Source: Berberis thunbergii
Lineage: Eukaryota > Streptophyta > Magnoliopsida > Ranunculales > Berberidaceae
Direction of reading: 5' to 3'
NCBI GenBank assembly: GCA_003290165.1
Contig: QNQO01000456.1
Coordinates: 496,001-560,000 of the forward strand
DNA length: 64,000 nt
Part shown: in pieces, positions 34,391 through 45,828 of the stretch
Position numbering within the stretch: position 1 is the first letter of the stretch
Layout of the letters: every line of letters begins with the position of its first letter
Notes under the pieces: generated by a model
What the model was told of the DNA's origin: nothing
What the model saw: only the letters and a program-made list of their open reading frames with translations
Databases searched by the model: none
Position numbers and translations under genes: made by a program

Positions 34391-35640
34391 TGTAAGGACC
34401 TTATTTTTGTAAAAGCCTAATATTATAATTATTTTGCCCAAATTTATTAATTATCCTATGATGACGTTATTAGAAAATAAAGATAGGGATGCCAATATAA
34501 TTTTGTTTAAAACTCTAACCTAATAGGGTTTACCTTCTTTAGGTTGATTCCCTATACAACAGTAACATGTTTGTGAAAGAATAGAGAAAATATAACACAG
34601 TTGGGAAAAAAAAAAGATGAATAGCAAAGAAAAAGAAAATAGGCGAGTTTTCTTCACACCTTTTTTACTTTATAATACAAATCTCTAAAGTTTTGAATGG
34701 ACGTACGTTATTGCCCTGTGTTTCTATCCATTTGAAGCCAAACATACCCCTTTAATATGTTATACCGTGAAAATCTTTTCGCAACATTTTTTTTTGCATA
34801 CAATCCCCATATTTTCTAAGGGTGATTGTGATTATGGCCTTGACTAGTAAGAGAATAAACAATCTGACATGGGGTACAAATATTCCAAGTAGGTTGTAGA
34901 ATGAGATGTGTCTTTCACCCAAAGTGACTTTATTTCTTCATTGACTGTCATTCACACTGTTGGACCTATAGATAAAGGGAAATTCTAAATGTCGAGGGAA
35001 CCAACGAGGGAAGGGGTGAAGCTGTTCATCCCCTCGAGATACGTGCATGCCCGTGTCTCGAGGCATTTTCCTCGCCCATTCCCTCGCTGGTTTCCTCGCC
35101 CATTCCCTCACTGTTTAGACAAACCCATAGATAAATGAGTGTCAGTCCTTGTGCCTTGTTGGTGAGTTGAAATTAACTCAATGATGTCATGTACTTGTTG
35201 GAGACAGATTTTTTGTGTTGAGTGTGGCTCCATCTAAAGTACAAACTTTATTATAAATCAATAGCACTATTGTTATGTCACATGGTGTGAATTTCACTGA
35301 GTCCCCAAATATGTCATTTATGTTATTTGTGTCAGGATGTTTCTATGGGTGGCATTTGACATGGTATTAATTTCTAAAGTTCCTAGGAGTGTTTTTATAT
35401 ATAATTAATTTTAATTAAAATTTAAACAACCTTCTTTATTTCAATTTTTTATTAGAATTATAGTTAAGTATGGGTTTTGTCGGTTATTTCCTTAGCATTT
35501 TTGTGATGGTGTATCGTATAAAGACACTTTTATTCTATGGATTTTGACACAATTTATGTCATTTATGAATTGCATCCATATTGTATGAAAAATCAAGTTG
35601 TACAATTAAGTTACCCACTACATGAACTTATAGTAGAAAT
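34391..35640 (+). repeat. 3' LTR of the gypsy element, truncated
   Basis: It begins tgtaaggacc, directly after a tract ending ...gagatttcttttgaggtgtgtaaaa that is the expected polypurine region. It carries its own 150-bp insertion at 34977-35126 that the 5' LTR lacks, and loses similarity to the 5' LTR near 35635. Confidence 0.82.
34977..35126. mobile_element. 150-bp MITE inside the gypsy 3' LTR
   Basis: It is flanked by atagataaa at 34968-34976 and 35127-35135 (9 bp). The 5' LTR has a single site at the same point, tacagacgaatgag near 17915, proving insertion. The ends read gggaaattctaaatgtcgag and, reversed, gggtttgtctaaacagtgag. The 9-bp duplication suggests Mutator-type mobilisation. The interior has repeated cctcgcccattccctc blocks. 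Confidence 0.72.
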
Positions 35641-35892
35641 AAGAAATGTTGTTTAAATGACTCTTTGGCCACTAGATCCTTGAGATGATTTAACTTGTAG
35701 TGGGTCATTTGATTGAACTTATAGTGGGCCACCAGAGCATAGTTATGGTAAATTGCGCCTTTGATTATTGCACTTGTGATGATTGAACTTAGAGTGGACT
35801 ATTTAGAAGATTGAACTTATAGAGAACAACTTATATACCATCATGTAGTTATGGTCAAATGACTATTTAGCCACTGGAACACTTGAGATGGA
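35641..35892. repeat. Short imperfect repeats after the gypsy element
   Basis: Units such as aaatgact.tttggccact.gatccttgagatg and gattgaacttatagtgg..ac recur between 35655 and 35892. The last unit was the target of the SINE. There is no coding content. Confidence 0.5.
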
Positions 35893-36063
35893 ATTTTTTT
35901 CTTTCGGAAAGTGAGCTGGGTTTTTATAGGATCTCATAACCTATCAACAAGGTGCAACCTACAGGTCAACACCTTAAGAAAGTAACCATGCCGCCGGCGG
36001 GTCTCGAACCTAGGACGTGGGGGTAAACCCACACAGCCCTAACCACTCGACCATAACACCGCG
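35893..36063 (-). mobile_element. tRNA-derived SINE with clear target duplication
   Basis: Read on the minus strand, the 171-bp element starts with a tRNA-like head: A box tggtcgagtgg and B box ggttcgagacc (10 of 11 positions), separated by about 35 bases, followed by a unique body and a tail of seven A. The flanks are a perfect 14-bp direct repeat, acacttgagatgga, at 35879-35892 and 36064-36077. Perfect flanks and intact polymerase III boxes point to a fairly recent insertion mobilised by LINE enzymes. Confidence 0.88.
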
Positions 36064-36077
36064 ACACTTGAGATGGA

Positions 36078-36838
36078 TTTTAGTTCTTAGTTGAAGATTA
36101 ATTTGGCTCCTTAATTATGGTTTTTTTATATTTGAATTGGTAGTTATTTAGCCGATACATGTTGGAAAGAAAGCATCTTTGTGGCCCCGTGTTGTTTCCC
36201 TATTGCATTTAGGGCTCCTCAGCCTCAATCCTCAATCCTCAATCCTCATGTAGCCCAATGAGGCATGTATGACAAAATTTAGATCCTTTCATGTGACAAG
36301 TCAGGGTCTTTTGCACCATGGTATATAAATTTTACAAACAAACATGTCATGGTTAATTAAGTAGTTTCAAATCCGAAATTTGAATAACATAACAAGGTTC
36401 TTTGAGGGAGATGACTAATATATCATAACTTTTCAGTTACTATTAATTCATGACATCTTTTAGGGTAGAGGTTTTATTCGATTCTAAACAACGACTTTGA
36501 AGATAATAGAGTTGGTTTTTCGAAATTGAGTCTTTTGTTTGTCATATGTAACAAGGCTACCTCAAAAGCCCTCTGGAAGCGTAAAACTCTTGAACACAAG
36601 ATATTTGGGTATTGTTTTGGTTTTTCTTTCTTTTCTATGTTAGATTTTAGTAAGTGTGTGTTGGCTGTGGACGAGATTTTGCTTTTGAGGATAATAATGT
36701 ACCAATGACACTCCAATACAGTAAATATTTTAGGATCCAATAGTTTCTCATTTTCTTGTTTTGGTTGATACATTTTTTTCTTTAATTAGTTAGCAATATT
36801 TTTAAGGCCTTTCAAATACTCAATATGAAATACGTAAG
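36078..36838. other. Intergenic AT-rich stretch
   Basis: A short minus-strand open frame at 36474-36773 matches nothing I know. A direct triple of the form (cctcaatcct) lies at 36219-36247. I see no element borders. Confidence 0.4.
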
Positions 36839-36847
36839 TTGTTATTA

Positions 36848-37781
36848 GGGTTAATTATGATTACCCCTCTGCAATAATTGCTAATACAAGTTTGCCTCCA
36901 AAACATATTGTTATTTCAGTTGCCCACAGGACTAGTAGTCTTGGCATGTTGATTGTGAAGGCACAAAATGTTTTCAAATAATGGACTTTTTGATGACAAA
37001 AATACCCTTGATTGAGAAGGGTTGATATTAAATATCTTGTATCTCGAACAACTCCTCTCGGATAAAATCTAAGGATCCAACCAAAATAATAAGTGTAACT
37101 TCCAAAAAAGTCTCATTGTTTAAAAAAACTCATCTTCCCCAATCGACTTATACCCCGTTTCCTCCTTCCTCTCACTGTGATGTTGACCACTCACCACTTC
37201 CTCTCTTTGTTTACTTTGACAGTAGCCACGACCCTCCCCTTTCATTTTTCCCTTTCACTCTCTCTTTGTGCACTGCTCGCTAACCACCCTCCCCCTTGCC
37301 CTTTCTATTTAGTGCAACCACCAACCACTACCCACCCCCTTCTCTATTCCTCACCCTATTTGTTCACTGTGACCACCGCTCTACCCCCTCCCTCCTCTCT
37401 CTCCTTGATTTAGCTTTCCACTCCCACCATCACCACCTGCCACATCCACCCCAACCTCCTTAGGGAGAATAAGGGTTTTCTAAATCTTTTCTTGAGATGG
37501 ATTTATAACTCGAGATTTAGTTTTGTGTTTCATTTATATGATTTTCTCGATATACATGATAAAATTTGATTCATTGATTTTCCTCAAGATACATATTTGT
37601 ATCGCGAGATTGATCAGTGGTTTATCGTTTGAAGGACATTTTGGTAAGCAAAATGAATCCACGCGAGGGTTTCATGATCAATGTGCCCGGACCTCTAGTC
37701 TTAGGGGTGACTGAAATACTGATATGTTTTGGGTGGAAATGTGTATTAGTATTTATTATAGGGGGTAATCGCAAGTAAGCC
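36848..37781. mobile_element. Second MULE-like element, 934 bp, non-autonomous
   Basis: The ends are inverted over about 150 bp: the left reads gggttaattatgattacccc and the right, reversed, ggcttacttgcgattacccc. Further in, both share aaaacatat.....atttcag. A perfect 9-bp direct repeat, ttgttatta, flanks it at 36839-36847 and 37782-37790. The interior is a C/T-rich stretch (37130-37440) with repeated cacccc..ctct phrases, possibly captured sequence. It encodes no transposase. Confidence 0.83.
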
Positions 37782-37790
37782 TTGTTATTA

Positions 37791-39033
37791 TAACAAAATC
37801 ACTCAAATATTTCTTTATAAAAGGCACTTTGGAAATTAGGGATATTTTCATACACTACTATTTGCTAGGATGATTATACCACGTATTTCAGATAGTTTCA
37901 AACCGTGCGAAACATGTCTTAATTTTATTGAGGAATTAAATACTTTTTGACTTTCCTACACAAAAAAAAGTAAATCCTTCAAGCATCTTTATGTAAATGT
38001 TTGCGTATAAACCCTTATATTAATAAATTCTTGTTACTATATTCAGAAGTTTTATATCAGGTTATTTAGAAATTTCAATAATTTTTTAAATATGTAACTT
38101 AAGTTATATCCATAACAATGGAGTATGTTTCATCATCATAATCAATATAGGATTTATGCATTTTCATTGTGTGCTTTAATATTCTGTAGCTATCATATAT
38201 GTTAATAAGTCACCAATAAGTGACCATTATGTTTCAATTTAACAATATTTATTCTGAATATACTGAGATTTTATTACTTCAAGTGCCTAAGCCTCTTCAA
38301 GGGCTTCTTTTGTTATTCATATATTCTCATTGTCACTTCATGGATAGGGCAACCACCTCTAGGGTGGTGGAGAAAGTGGATGCATAATCTCTTTAAGTGT
38401 TTTATGTAAAACTATTTCTGAAGACTATATAACCTCTTTTGAGTCATTATGAGTTTTATTCACTCTTTGTTTAGAGAGTTGAATATTTGGTGCCCATAGG
38501 TCAACCATTTCATTTAGCATGCAATAGATTCACTAGTGCCATAATCGAGATTTTTCTTACAAAGACAAATTCGATAAGGCACATCCATAGCTAGCACATT
38601 GACTTTGTCACTTCAATTGCATCATTACATGTATTAGGTAGTTGATTTCACATGATCCAATATTTTCCTTGTCTCATAATCACATTGGATGTTCTATGAT
38701 CTAGGTAAATGAGAAAAAGTGGAATTATTATTTTTCTTTGCAGCCTGAGTCTTCTCGATCTCCTGGCTCTGCCCCTTAGCACACAAAACTTTATTTTTCT
38801 AGTAGTCATAGACATTCATTGTTCACAAGGAAAACCTATCACTAGATCGCAGGATATCTATATATTGCTTTTTGAGTAAGCATGTTCAATAGCTCCTATA
38901 GTTGTGTAGTATAAATTCAGTAAAATAATGCATTTAACTCTTTTAATAAGCAATTTAGGCCTTACAAATTCATGATATTCCTCAATCTAACAATTTCCCC
39001 ACTCATTTCCACTAGAAAAGAGCAAGATTATGT
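37791..39033. other. AT-rich stretch without recognised genes
   Basis: I found no open frame or repeat border. An inverted pair, ccacctctagggtggtgg, is at 38352-38369. The stretch may be remnants of an old retroelement. Confidence 0.4.
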
Positions 39034-39222
39034 TTTATTTTTATTTTTATTAATCTCCGCTATGGAGAGGCAACTATGGGATGCCAGACCTTAATTACTT
39101 GTCCGAAAACGGGATATGAAAAAAAAAGTGGGAAGGAAAAACAGAAATTAGACAAATATTTCAAATCTAGATTGACCAAACCCTTAGATCAAAGCATGTA
39201 CTTGCTGTTGCATTTTTTCATT

Positions 39223-41990
39223 CTAGATGATCTTCGAGGAAAAACCTTGAAGTCTTTGAAAATCGTGATCCAAAGTATTTTCTGTTTTCATATTCCTCTT
39301 ATCGAATATTTTCATTAATCGTATGCGATTTTTTTTTAAACCCGACAATATTCTTGACCTGATGGTGTTTTCATCTAGATCTTCTTCATCCGAACTATTT
39401 TCATCCGAATTGTTGGTATCAGACTCCTGTTCGTTTTCTCTGTTAGCCTGACCAACCAAATCCCCTGAATGACTAGAACTTCCAAAGGTCTCCACTAATG
39501 GAACCAGAGTCACCGAAATGGCCTGCTTCGACTGAAATTGAACATTAGGCGCCGAAGTATGTCTCCTTTCCCCACAATCTTGCTTGTCCAGTTCTAACGT
39601 CCCATGTTCTTGTTGATTCTCCATTTCCATGATCTCCAAAAAATCTTCTACTTGTAGATTTTCAACATCCTGGCTATCACGTAGAGAAGTAACCACCATA
39701 TTCACATTTCTACCAAGCTTGGATTCCATCTTGAGTAAGCCTGCAACTTCAGTATGTTCGATGTTCGTTGCTTCAGTTACCACAACGTCAACCAACAACT
39801 CACAGCCTTGTTCTTTACCGCTGCAATGTGTACCCCCTGAATTATGGCCATGTAATATACCATTACCATAATTGTGACCACCCATATTAGCTCGACTACG
39901 ACCATCCTTACTAGCCCGACAATGAGCCCCACCTTGAGCCCTACTATGAGAATCACCGTGAGCATTATGAACATCATGACCTGCATTATGGACAACACCT
40001 TGATCACCTCCTTGACCACCATTGTGAGCTTCTTGAACAAAACTGTGAGCAACAACTTGAACACCAATGTGAACATCATCTTGAGCACCGATGTGAGCAC
40101 CATGAACTCCATTGTGCCCACCTTGATCAGCTCTGTAACCAACACCTTGATACCCATTACGAGTCCCTCCATGGACACCCCTGTGAGCGTCATAGCCATC
40201 ACTGTGGACAATACCTAGATCCTCACCTTGACCACCAATGTGCACCGCTTGAACATCACTGTGAGCAGCAAGTTGAACACCAATGTGACCATCATCTTGA
40301 GCACCAATGTGAACACCATGAACTCCATTGTGTCCACCTTGATCAGCTCTGTAACCATCTCCTTGAGCACCACTGTGGATCCCTCCATAGACACCCCTGT
40401 GAGCGTCACTAGCAACTTCACCATCATCACCACTGTTAGTGCTACATGCGTCACTAGTGTCTCCACCCATGTGAGAACGTATTGGACCGGTGTAGGCCAC
40501 AGTTCCAGCTCGAGACACCGGCGTATCTTCCTTACTCACTGCTCCACTTTCCACTTTAACCTCCACCATTGGATTTCCAGCACAAACAGGGGACGCCCCT
40601 TCTGTTCTGCACCATGTTTCAGCAGTATGCACCTTCTCCAGTCTTTTGAAACATTGTCTAGGATCTCTATATTATTACTCCGACTTACCGCCTTTTTATT
40701 GCTTGCCGAAATCAAGTTAGAGGCCTTATTTATCCTCAAACTCTCATTTTTAGAACCCTCCAACGACCTAACTGATTTGTTCCCATCTGAAGATGTTGTC
40801 TTTTCTAGTGCTTTTTTTGTTTCACTTTCGGTATATCCGGCCTCCCTTAGTGCTTCCCGGGTAGTTTCCACATGTATTTGTTCTTTATCCCCTACTAACT
40901 TCCTTTCGAATAACTTGTCTTTTAGGGAAGAGATGTCATATTCCACATTTACTGAAACCTCCTCATCCACCCTATTCTCATCTTCTGTTGATGTATCAAC
41001 TAAAGCCACAAACTTGTTTTTCAAGTTTAATTGCTCATGTTCCCTATCCAAGGGTTTTAATTCCCTTTCACCTTCTTGCGAACTCCTGATTTCTATTCCT
41101 TGACTATCCTTCACCCCACTCGTCCCAATCTTCTCAATATCATCATTCTTCAATTTTTTTTATAATTGGGACATAAATTTGCTTCACAACTTGTTGCCCT
41201 TGCTTCTAATCGATCCTCCATTGCTTTGCCTTTTTAGATTTATTTTCTTCCTTAGCTTTATCACCATCCAACCTAGGATTTTCCTTCTTCCCACCCGTAA
41301 GTTTTCTGCAATAATCCTTTTCATGGCCAATTAATGCACAATGTTCGCAATATTTAAATCCAGGGTATTCTAGTTTCTGCCAATAACCACCATATTTAGG
41401 GCTTTCTAACCAAATCCTGGATGGTAAAGATTTAGTAACCTCCATCTCCACGCACATGCGTGCAACCTTTAGTCGTGCGAAATATCTTTTACCATCATCA
41501 ATCCTTAGGAAGTTGCCAAACGAATTTCCTATTGCCTTCATGATTGTTGAAAGAAATAAGCCTAAAGGGAGATTCAGCAGTTAGCCCAGATCGGGGCCAA
41601 CTCCGGATCTTCGCGGAGGCTAAAACTCGGATGCCAATGAAAAATTTGTACTTGCCCCCGAATTGTGAAAGAATCCTTAGATAGCACCTTCTTGACTTCA
41701 TCCTCCGATTGTAAATAAATCGCATGCCTTTGATATATAAGACCCATGATGAACTCACCCGAAATATCCCAAGATCTGTGAATGGAGTCCCTAATCAAAT
41801 CTAAAGATGGCCGAAAACTTGAGAACTTCAAAACCAACACGTGGTTAGAAACATGGGATTCACACCTTGCAACGTCGGAATTAGATAGCAAAAGAGCTGA
41901 GCTGCCATATCCTTTCAAAAACTTGTTGATTCCGTCGGTTTCTCCTCCAAGTCGTCACTCAGATGACAAAAATTTGTTTGATGCTAACAT
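39223..41990 (-). pseudogene. LINE ORF1 with DUF4283, zinc knuckle and a Gly/His-rich repeat tail
   Basis: The DUF4283 RNA-binding region (41918-41574) reads FSSFRPSLDLIRDSIHRSWD and IMGLIYQRHAIYLQS. After a frameshift, 41541-41206 gives RMCVEMEVTKSLPSRIWLE and the zinc knuckle YCEHCALIGHEKDYC. The charged tail continues at 41153-40536 and, in another frame, 40632-39223 (469 residues). Within the latter lies a long Gly/His/Ala/Asp/Val-rich stretch with two copies of a unit about 72 residues long. Frameshifts near 41560, 41180 and 40590 make it a pseudogene, yet each piece is long and open. Confidence 0.82.
40050..40470 (-). repeat. Direct repeat of about 216 bp in LINE ORF1
   Basis: The phrase ccaccttgatcagctctgta appears at 40118 and 40334; the following ctccctccat.gacacccctg phrase appears at about 40165 and 40379. 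The period is close to a multiple of three, so the unit repeats as protein (YRADQGGHNGVHG and IGAQDDGHIGVQ). Confidence 0.7.
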
Positions 41991-42000
41991 GTTAAGGTTA

Positions 42001-42272
42001 TAGCAATAAATTCAAATGTAAGATTTTCTATTTGAAGCCTTTAGGAATTTAGAATTCAAATAAATAGTTAGCTTTACCCTACAACTGATGTTGATGATAT
42101 GCCAATATTAACTTCCCTTGCACCAATTTCATCTTAACTAATTAATTTAGAATGTAGGGTTTAACTTTTTGATGATTGTCAATTTATTGCATCTATTATT
42201 GCATTTTTATATAACTATGATCAAATAACTTTGACTACAATTTGATTTTGTTATTTGTGGGTTTAAGCTTAT
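42001..42272. other. Short AT-rich gap
   Basis: Nothing recognised between the LINE and the LTR. Confidence 0.4.
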
Positions 42273-42779
42273 TGTTGAACTAATAGTTGTTTTTTCATAA
42301 ATAAACTAAGGGTGTTTATGAGGAGAAATTTCACTATCTGAAAATAATACATCCACTGAGAAACCTTTTGTTTGCTCCTACACACACCAAAGGTTTTTCG
42401 CACTCTCTCACAAAGAATGCTCTCAGAAATTCCCTCTGAAGAATTTTACTTCAATTTATGGATGCTCTAAACCCTCAATAAGGGGTCATATTTATAGGTA
42501 AGGAAGGTAGGCTTTTAGAAGGTTTACTTGGCTTGCACTCCAAGTAATAACAAAGGAAAATAAACTAAAAAAAATGAATAATTCCTATATCTTCTAGAAT
42601 AATTTCCTGGATATTCCATTTTTTAGAAGATTTAGAGAAGCATAAACACAATTGAATTTGGAAACCAAATTCTACAAACTTCTTCAAGATTTCAGAAAAA
42701 TCTTCACACGGATAGAACCCAATTTAATTCAACATTTTCAAGTGTGTGCCCCATGGGCTGCCCACTTTCCATTTCAACA
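42273..42779 (-). repeat. 3' LTR of a Ty1/copia-like element
   Basis: The block starts tgttga and ends tcaaca, a perfect 6-bp inverted pair typical of LTR ends. In minus orientation it has a TATA-like cctataaatatgac near 42500 and is preceded directly by tactgaggtggagaat (42795-42780), a good polypurine tract. That identifies it as a 3' LTR rather than a solo LTR, and the flanking five bases do not match (cttat, attct). Confidence 0.68.
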
Positions 42780-43300
42780 ATTCTCCACCTCAGTAAAGAT
42801 TTCACAAATCTGAATTGACCACAAGCATCATCTGTCTTTGCCCTGCACACCTCGAAGGGCCTCAATCCACATGAAGGATGTTGGCTTCACTTCTAGCTTT
42901 CATTGTTATCGCCTTGTAGCGACCCTCTCAATTTGAAGGGGCAACCACACTTTTTTGTATTCATTGAATGACTTTTGGTATGTACTACCAATGATGCTTG
43001 CAATTTGAATTTCTTTTTCACTCGTCTCCCCTCTTCAACCAAATTACATCATTTTTCAACATCAACTATAAGGGGGCCAGACTTCGTGATAATAAGAATG
43101 ACGTTATTATCTCTATTGAAGTGTTGATACCAAGCTCTTAGGGCCGATCTTGATGTGAACAACTACAAATTCCAAAACAAATACACGCTATTAAAACCTA
43201 AAACACTTAATATATGTTTCTAAGTCAAATCACCATACCTCTTCACTAAGGAACAAGGCGTCATCTTCAACTAGCTCCTCCAAAGTTCCATCCTCAATGA
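42780..43300 (-). other. Truncated interior next to that LTR
   Basis: It contains the polypurine tract and about 500 bp of noncoding sequence. The matching 5' LTR is not in the window, so the element is truncated. Confidence 0.4.
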
Positions 43301-45300
43301 TAGGCTTGCCATTAGCCTCATCATCTACATGTGATTAATCTTCATTTTTTTTTACATAAATTACATCGATCAAATAAGAATAAATAATAGAGAAAATGAT
43401 TCCCTCCAAAAGGTTGGTCTATTCTAACTAGGTGTTGAGTAATTTTGGGTCATCCATGTCATTTGAAAGCATATCAAAATTTATGACTTCCATGAGAAAA
43501 ACCCACACCCAATCAATGTAATGGAGACAAAATATATAAAATAGACTAACAATAACCAACAAAAAAACTTGAAAAGAAAAAAAATTCACCTAACAAACAA
43601 ATCTAACTAACCCAACAACAATAATGTAGTTCACATATATTGGAAAAACACAAATAAAGATTAAATTGTAATGATAACAACAACCTCATGCGATTAATGG
43701 AAGGCTCCAACTTTTTGATTCCATAATTTATGCTGAAGAATACCCCCATAATTTCTACTGAAGGATACCACTACCTTTTTGTTGGACACCACCATCTATT
43801 GAAAAAACTAATATAAATCAAATTCAACTATTTCTCTACCTCTTCTCACATTGCCTTTCTTGTTTTCAATCTTTTGGCAACTTTTTTTTTCCTAGGTTCA
43901 ACAACATCTTCTCCTCCTCTACAAACTATTCTCAAACCTCTCACTTCTCTTCTCTATTTTCTAACTTCTTCCCTACCAATTCACCCCTCCCAATAAACCC
44001 CAATATCATTAGATCTTTCACAAACACAACTACACCACCTCCACTGGTTTTGCTTTCAAATTCAACATAAGCCAAGAATCTAATTGTTGCCCATTTTAAC
44101 CAAACCGTTATTAAACAACCACAATTCAATGAAAGTGTTAGTACCCCACCAATTTCAACTAAGAACAAGACTATAATTGGTGTTATATAGCATAACAAAG
44201 CAGTCAGACTCACAGCCCCGCCTTGCCATGGCTGCTGCTGCACCACCCCTTTTCTGTTTTTTTTTCTCCATCGCCCTTGCAAAGGCAAAAAAAATTGGCC
44301 CTTGCATATGAGTGGGAAACCCATCCTCGCAAAGGACTCCTAGAAACACAATCGATTTCTTGTCCTCGTGAAACCTGATAGGTTTCTTGTCCTCGAAATC
44401 GATCCAAAAGTTTGGAAAATGTCGGTTTTGCCCTTACTTAGTAGGTGAAAAAATTTCGGGTGGGGGTGTCACTCAGAGAAATAGTAGTATGACAAAGTAG
44501 CTGGCTTCCCTAAACTGGCGGAGGGGTCTCACGTTTCTCTATCTGTTCCCCCAGATTTATTAAACTCTAAACAATGTCGACGTGAGATCCCTCCTCTACT
44601 GTAGAGTGCAAATTTCAAGAAGATCGTTTACTCCTTTGCTCCCTTCCATGGAAAGAGCCAACATCGTATGAGGAAGAGGACGAGTTCCAGAATGAGCGTC
44701 TCGTGACGTGATGATCCTGATGAATTAGGTATGTATACTACTGATTCATTGTTCTCTGATGAGAAATTTGTAGTATTTGATATGACGTTTTTGAGCAGAA
44801 AACTGGTAGATACTAATTATAGTTTTGGTGGATGATGACGTTTCTGATTCTGGGAAGAAGTTAGGGTTTGTTACTATGGTGGATCAAAGAGGAAATTAAA
44901 TCACCACCTCCACTGGAGAATTGTCTGCCTTGAATGATTTTTCTGAGAATGGTCTAATTGTTCGATCAAATGCCGCTAAGAGATTGTCTGCCTGAACTAC
45001 TAGTTCATCCTGTTATACTGTAGAAAAATGAGTGATAAAATACGTTCCAGCTTCAAAATCAAAATGGAAAATCTAAATCAAGATGGACAATCTTTCCGCT
45101 TAATCTCCCGTTTCTTCTTTATTTTTAGTAGTTTTTCCATGGAAAACTTTCCTAGGAATCAAACACACCCTTAATGTCAATTTAGTGCCTCTTCACTTGC
45201 CACCTATAAGCTCTAGAAATCTAGGGCTTGGGGTGGTGGCAGCGACATGAGATGGTGGTGGTGGTGGCCAGAGGTGGTCCGCCAAACTGTAATTGGATCA
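43301..45300. other. Unassigned stretch
   Basis: A minus-strand open frame of 127 codons (44324-43941) has no recognisable domain. The region 44440-44960 has a higher GC content and a gaagagga...gatgatcctgatgaattag phrase that reads DDPDELG, but the frame breaks soon after. I cannot support a gene. Confidence 0.3.
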
Positions 45301-45309
45301 AAACACACT

Positions 45310-45750
45310 GAAATATGGTAGTTGCCTAAAAAATGCTTCCTTTTGTTGAAAGCACATATTTCACCAAATGGAATATGATCACGCTTTTCGCAAGGATAAC
45401 GATGTTGAAGTAATTGTTGAGAAAGGAAGAGCTTGGTGTGCCAATGTTGAGAATACAACTATTGTTTGAGTCTCCTAACGATACTAATAGACAAAAGATC
45501 TTAGACATAAAGCCTTTTGCTATTTACAATCCCACGGACAAAAACTTTGGTGCGTGTTCAGTAAAATGGTGTAACATACACTATCAAGCATGCGACTTCG
45601 AGATTTGAAATATATCCGAAAGCACGAGGGAGTCAATTAGTGGATAATTTGGTGTAATGTTAAATTCTTTTCGTCTTTCTCTAAGAACTCAAATGCTTTA
45701 TGAAGAAGTTGCATCTGTTTAAAGAGGGAAGTTATGAGAACTTGATCGAC
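45310..45750. repeat. Segmental duplication, left copy, first part
   Basis: It matches 56445-56850 with shared phrases: atttcaccaaatg, gaagagcttggtgtgcc, tgttgagaa.acaact, agcacgagggag and tttggtgtaat. About 4 kb of later insertions (LINE fragment and LTR element) separate it from the rest of the left copy. Confidence 0.78.
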
Positions 45751-45828
45751 AGAAAATTCCATTCACTACTACGCGTATGACGAATGCCATGTCCTATGTA
45801 GGCAATTTGAATGTTTGTGATTGATCTT

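Larger units (their letters stand above)
17308..35640 (+). mobile_element. Decayed Ty3/gypsy retrotransposon with nested insertions
   Basis: The 5' LTR runs from tgtaacgacc (17308) to ...gggacgtgaca (29554), interrupted by a 9.6-kb hAT insertion. The initiator tRNA-Met primer site tggtatcagagc is at 29558-29569. Gag and pol relics follow on the plus strand in the order gag, protease, RT, RNase H, integrase. The 3' LTR starts at 34391 with tgtaaggacc. Its homology to the 5' LTR stops near 35635, opposite 28030, so the 3' LTR is truncated. The pol C-terminus (LVKVQRNEKDNDVTWELED) resembles chromovirus-type elements. The two LTRs differ substantially, so this is an old insertion. Confidence 0.88.
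39034..42000 (-). mobile_element. Internally deleted LINE (ORF1 joined to the 3' end)
   Basis: In element orientation it starts near 42000, contains an ORF1 relic, then passes directly into the LINE 3' end: ggtctggcatcccatagttg on the minus strand near 39.08 kb, the same phrase as in the LINE at 1-4680, and an A-rich tail (tttatttttatttttatt at 39034-39052 on the plus strand). The whole ORF2 (endonuclease, RT, RNase H) is missing. Such a copy could only move with enzymes from a full-length relative. I could not define a target duplication. Confidence 0.78.

Noticed and set aside
40228..41103. Plus-strand open frame of 291 codons
   Set aside because: It is the antisense of the LINE ORF1 tail; Thr/Ser/Ile-rich composition comes from the repeat on the other strand.
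43941..44324. Minus-strand frame of 127 codons as a gene
   Set aside because: No domain, no splice or promoter support, and an odd Val/Gly/Leu composition.
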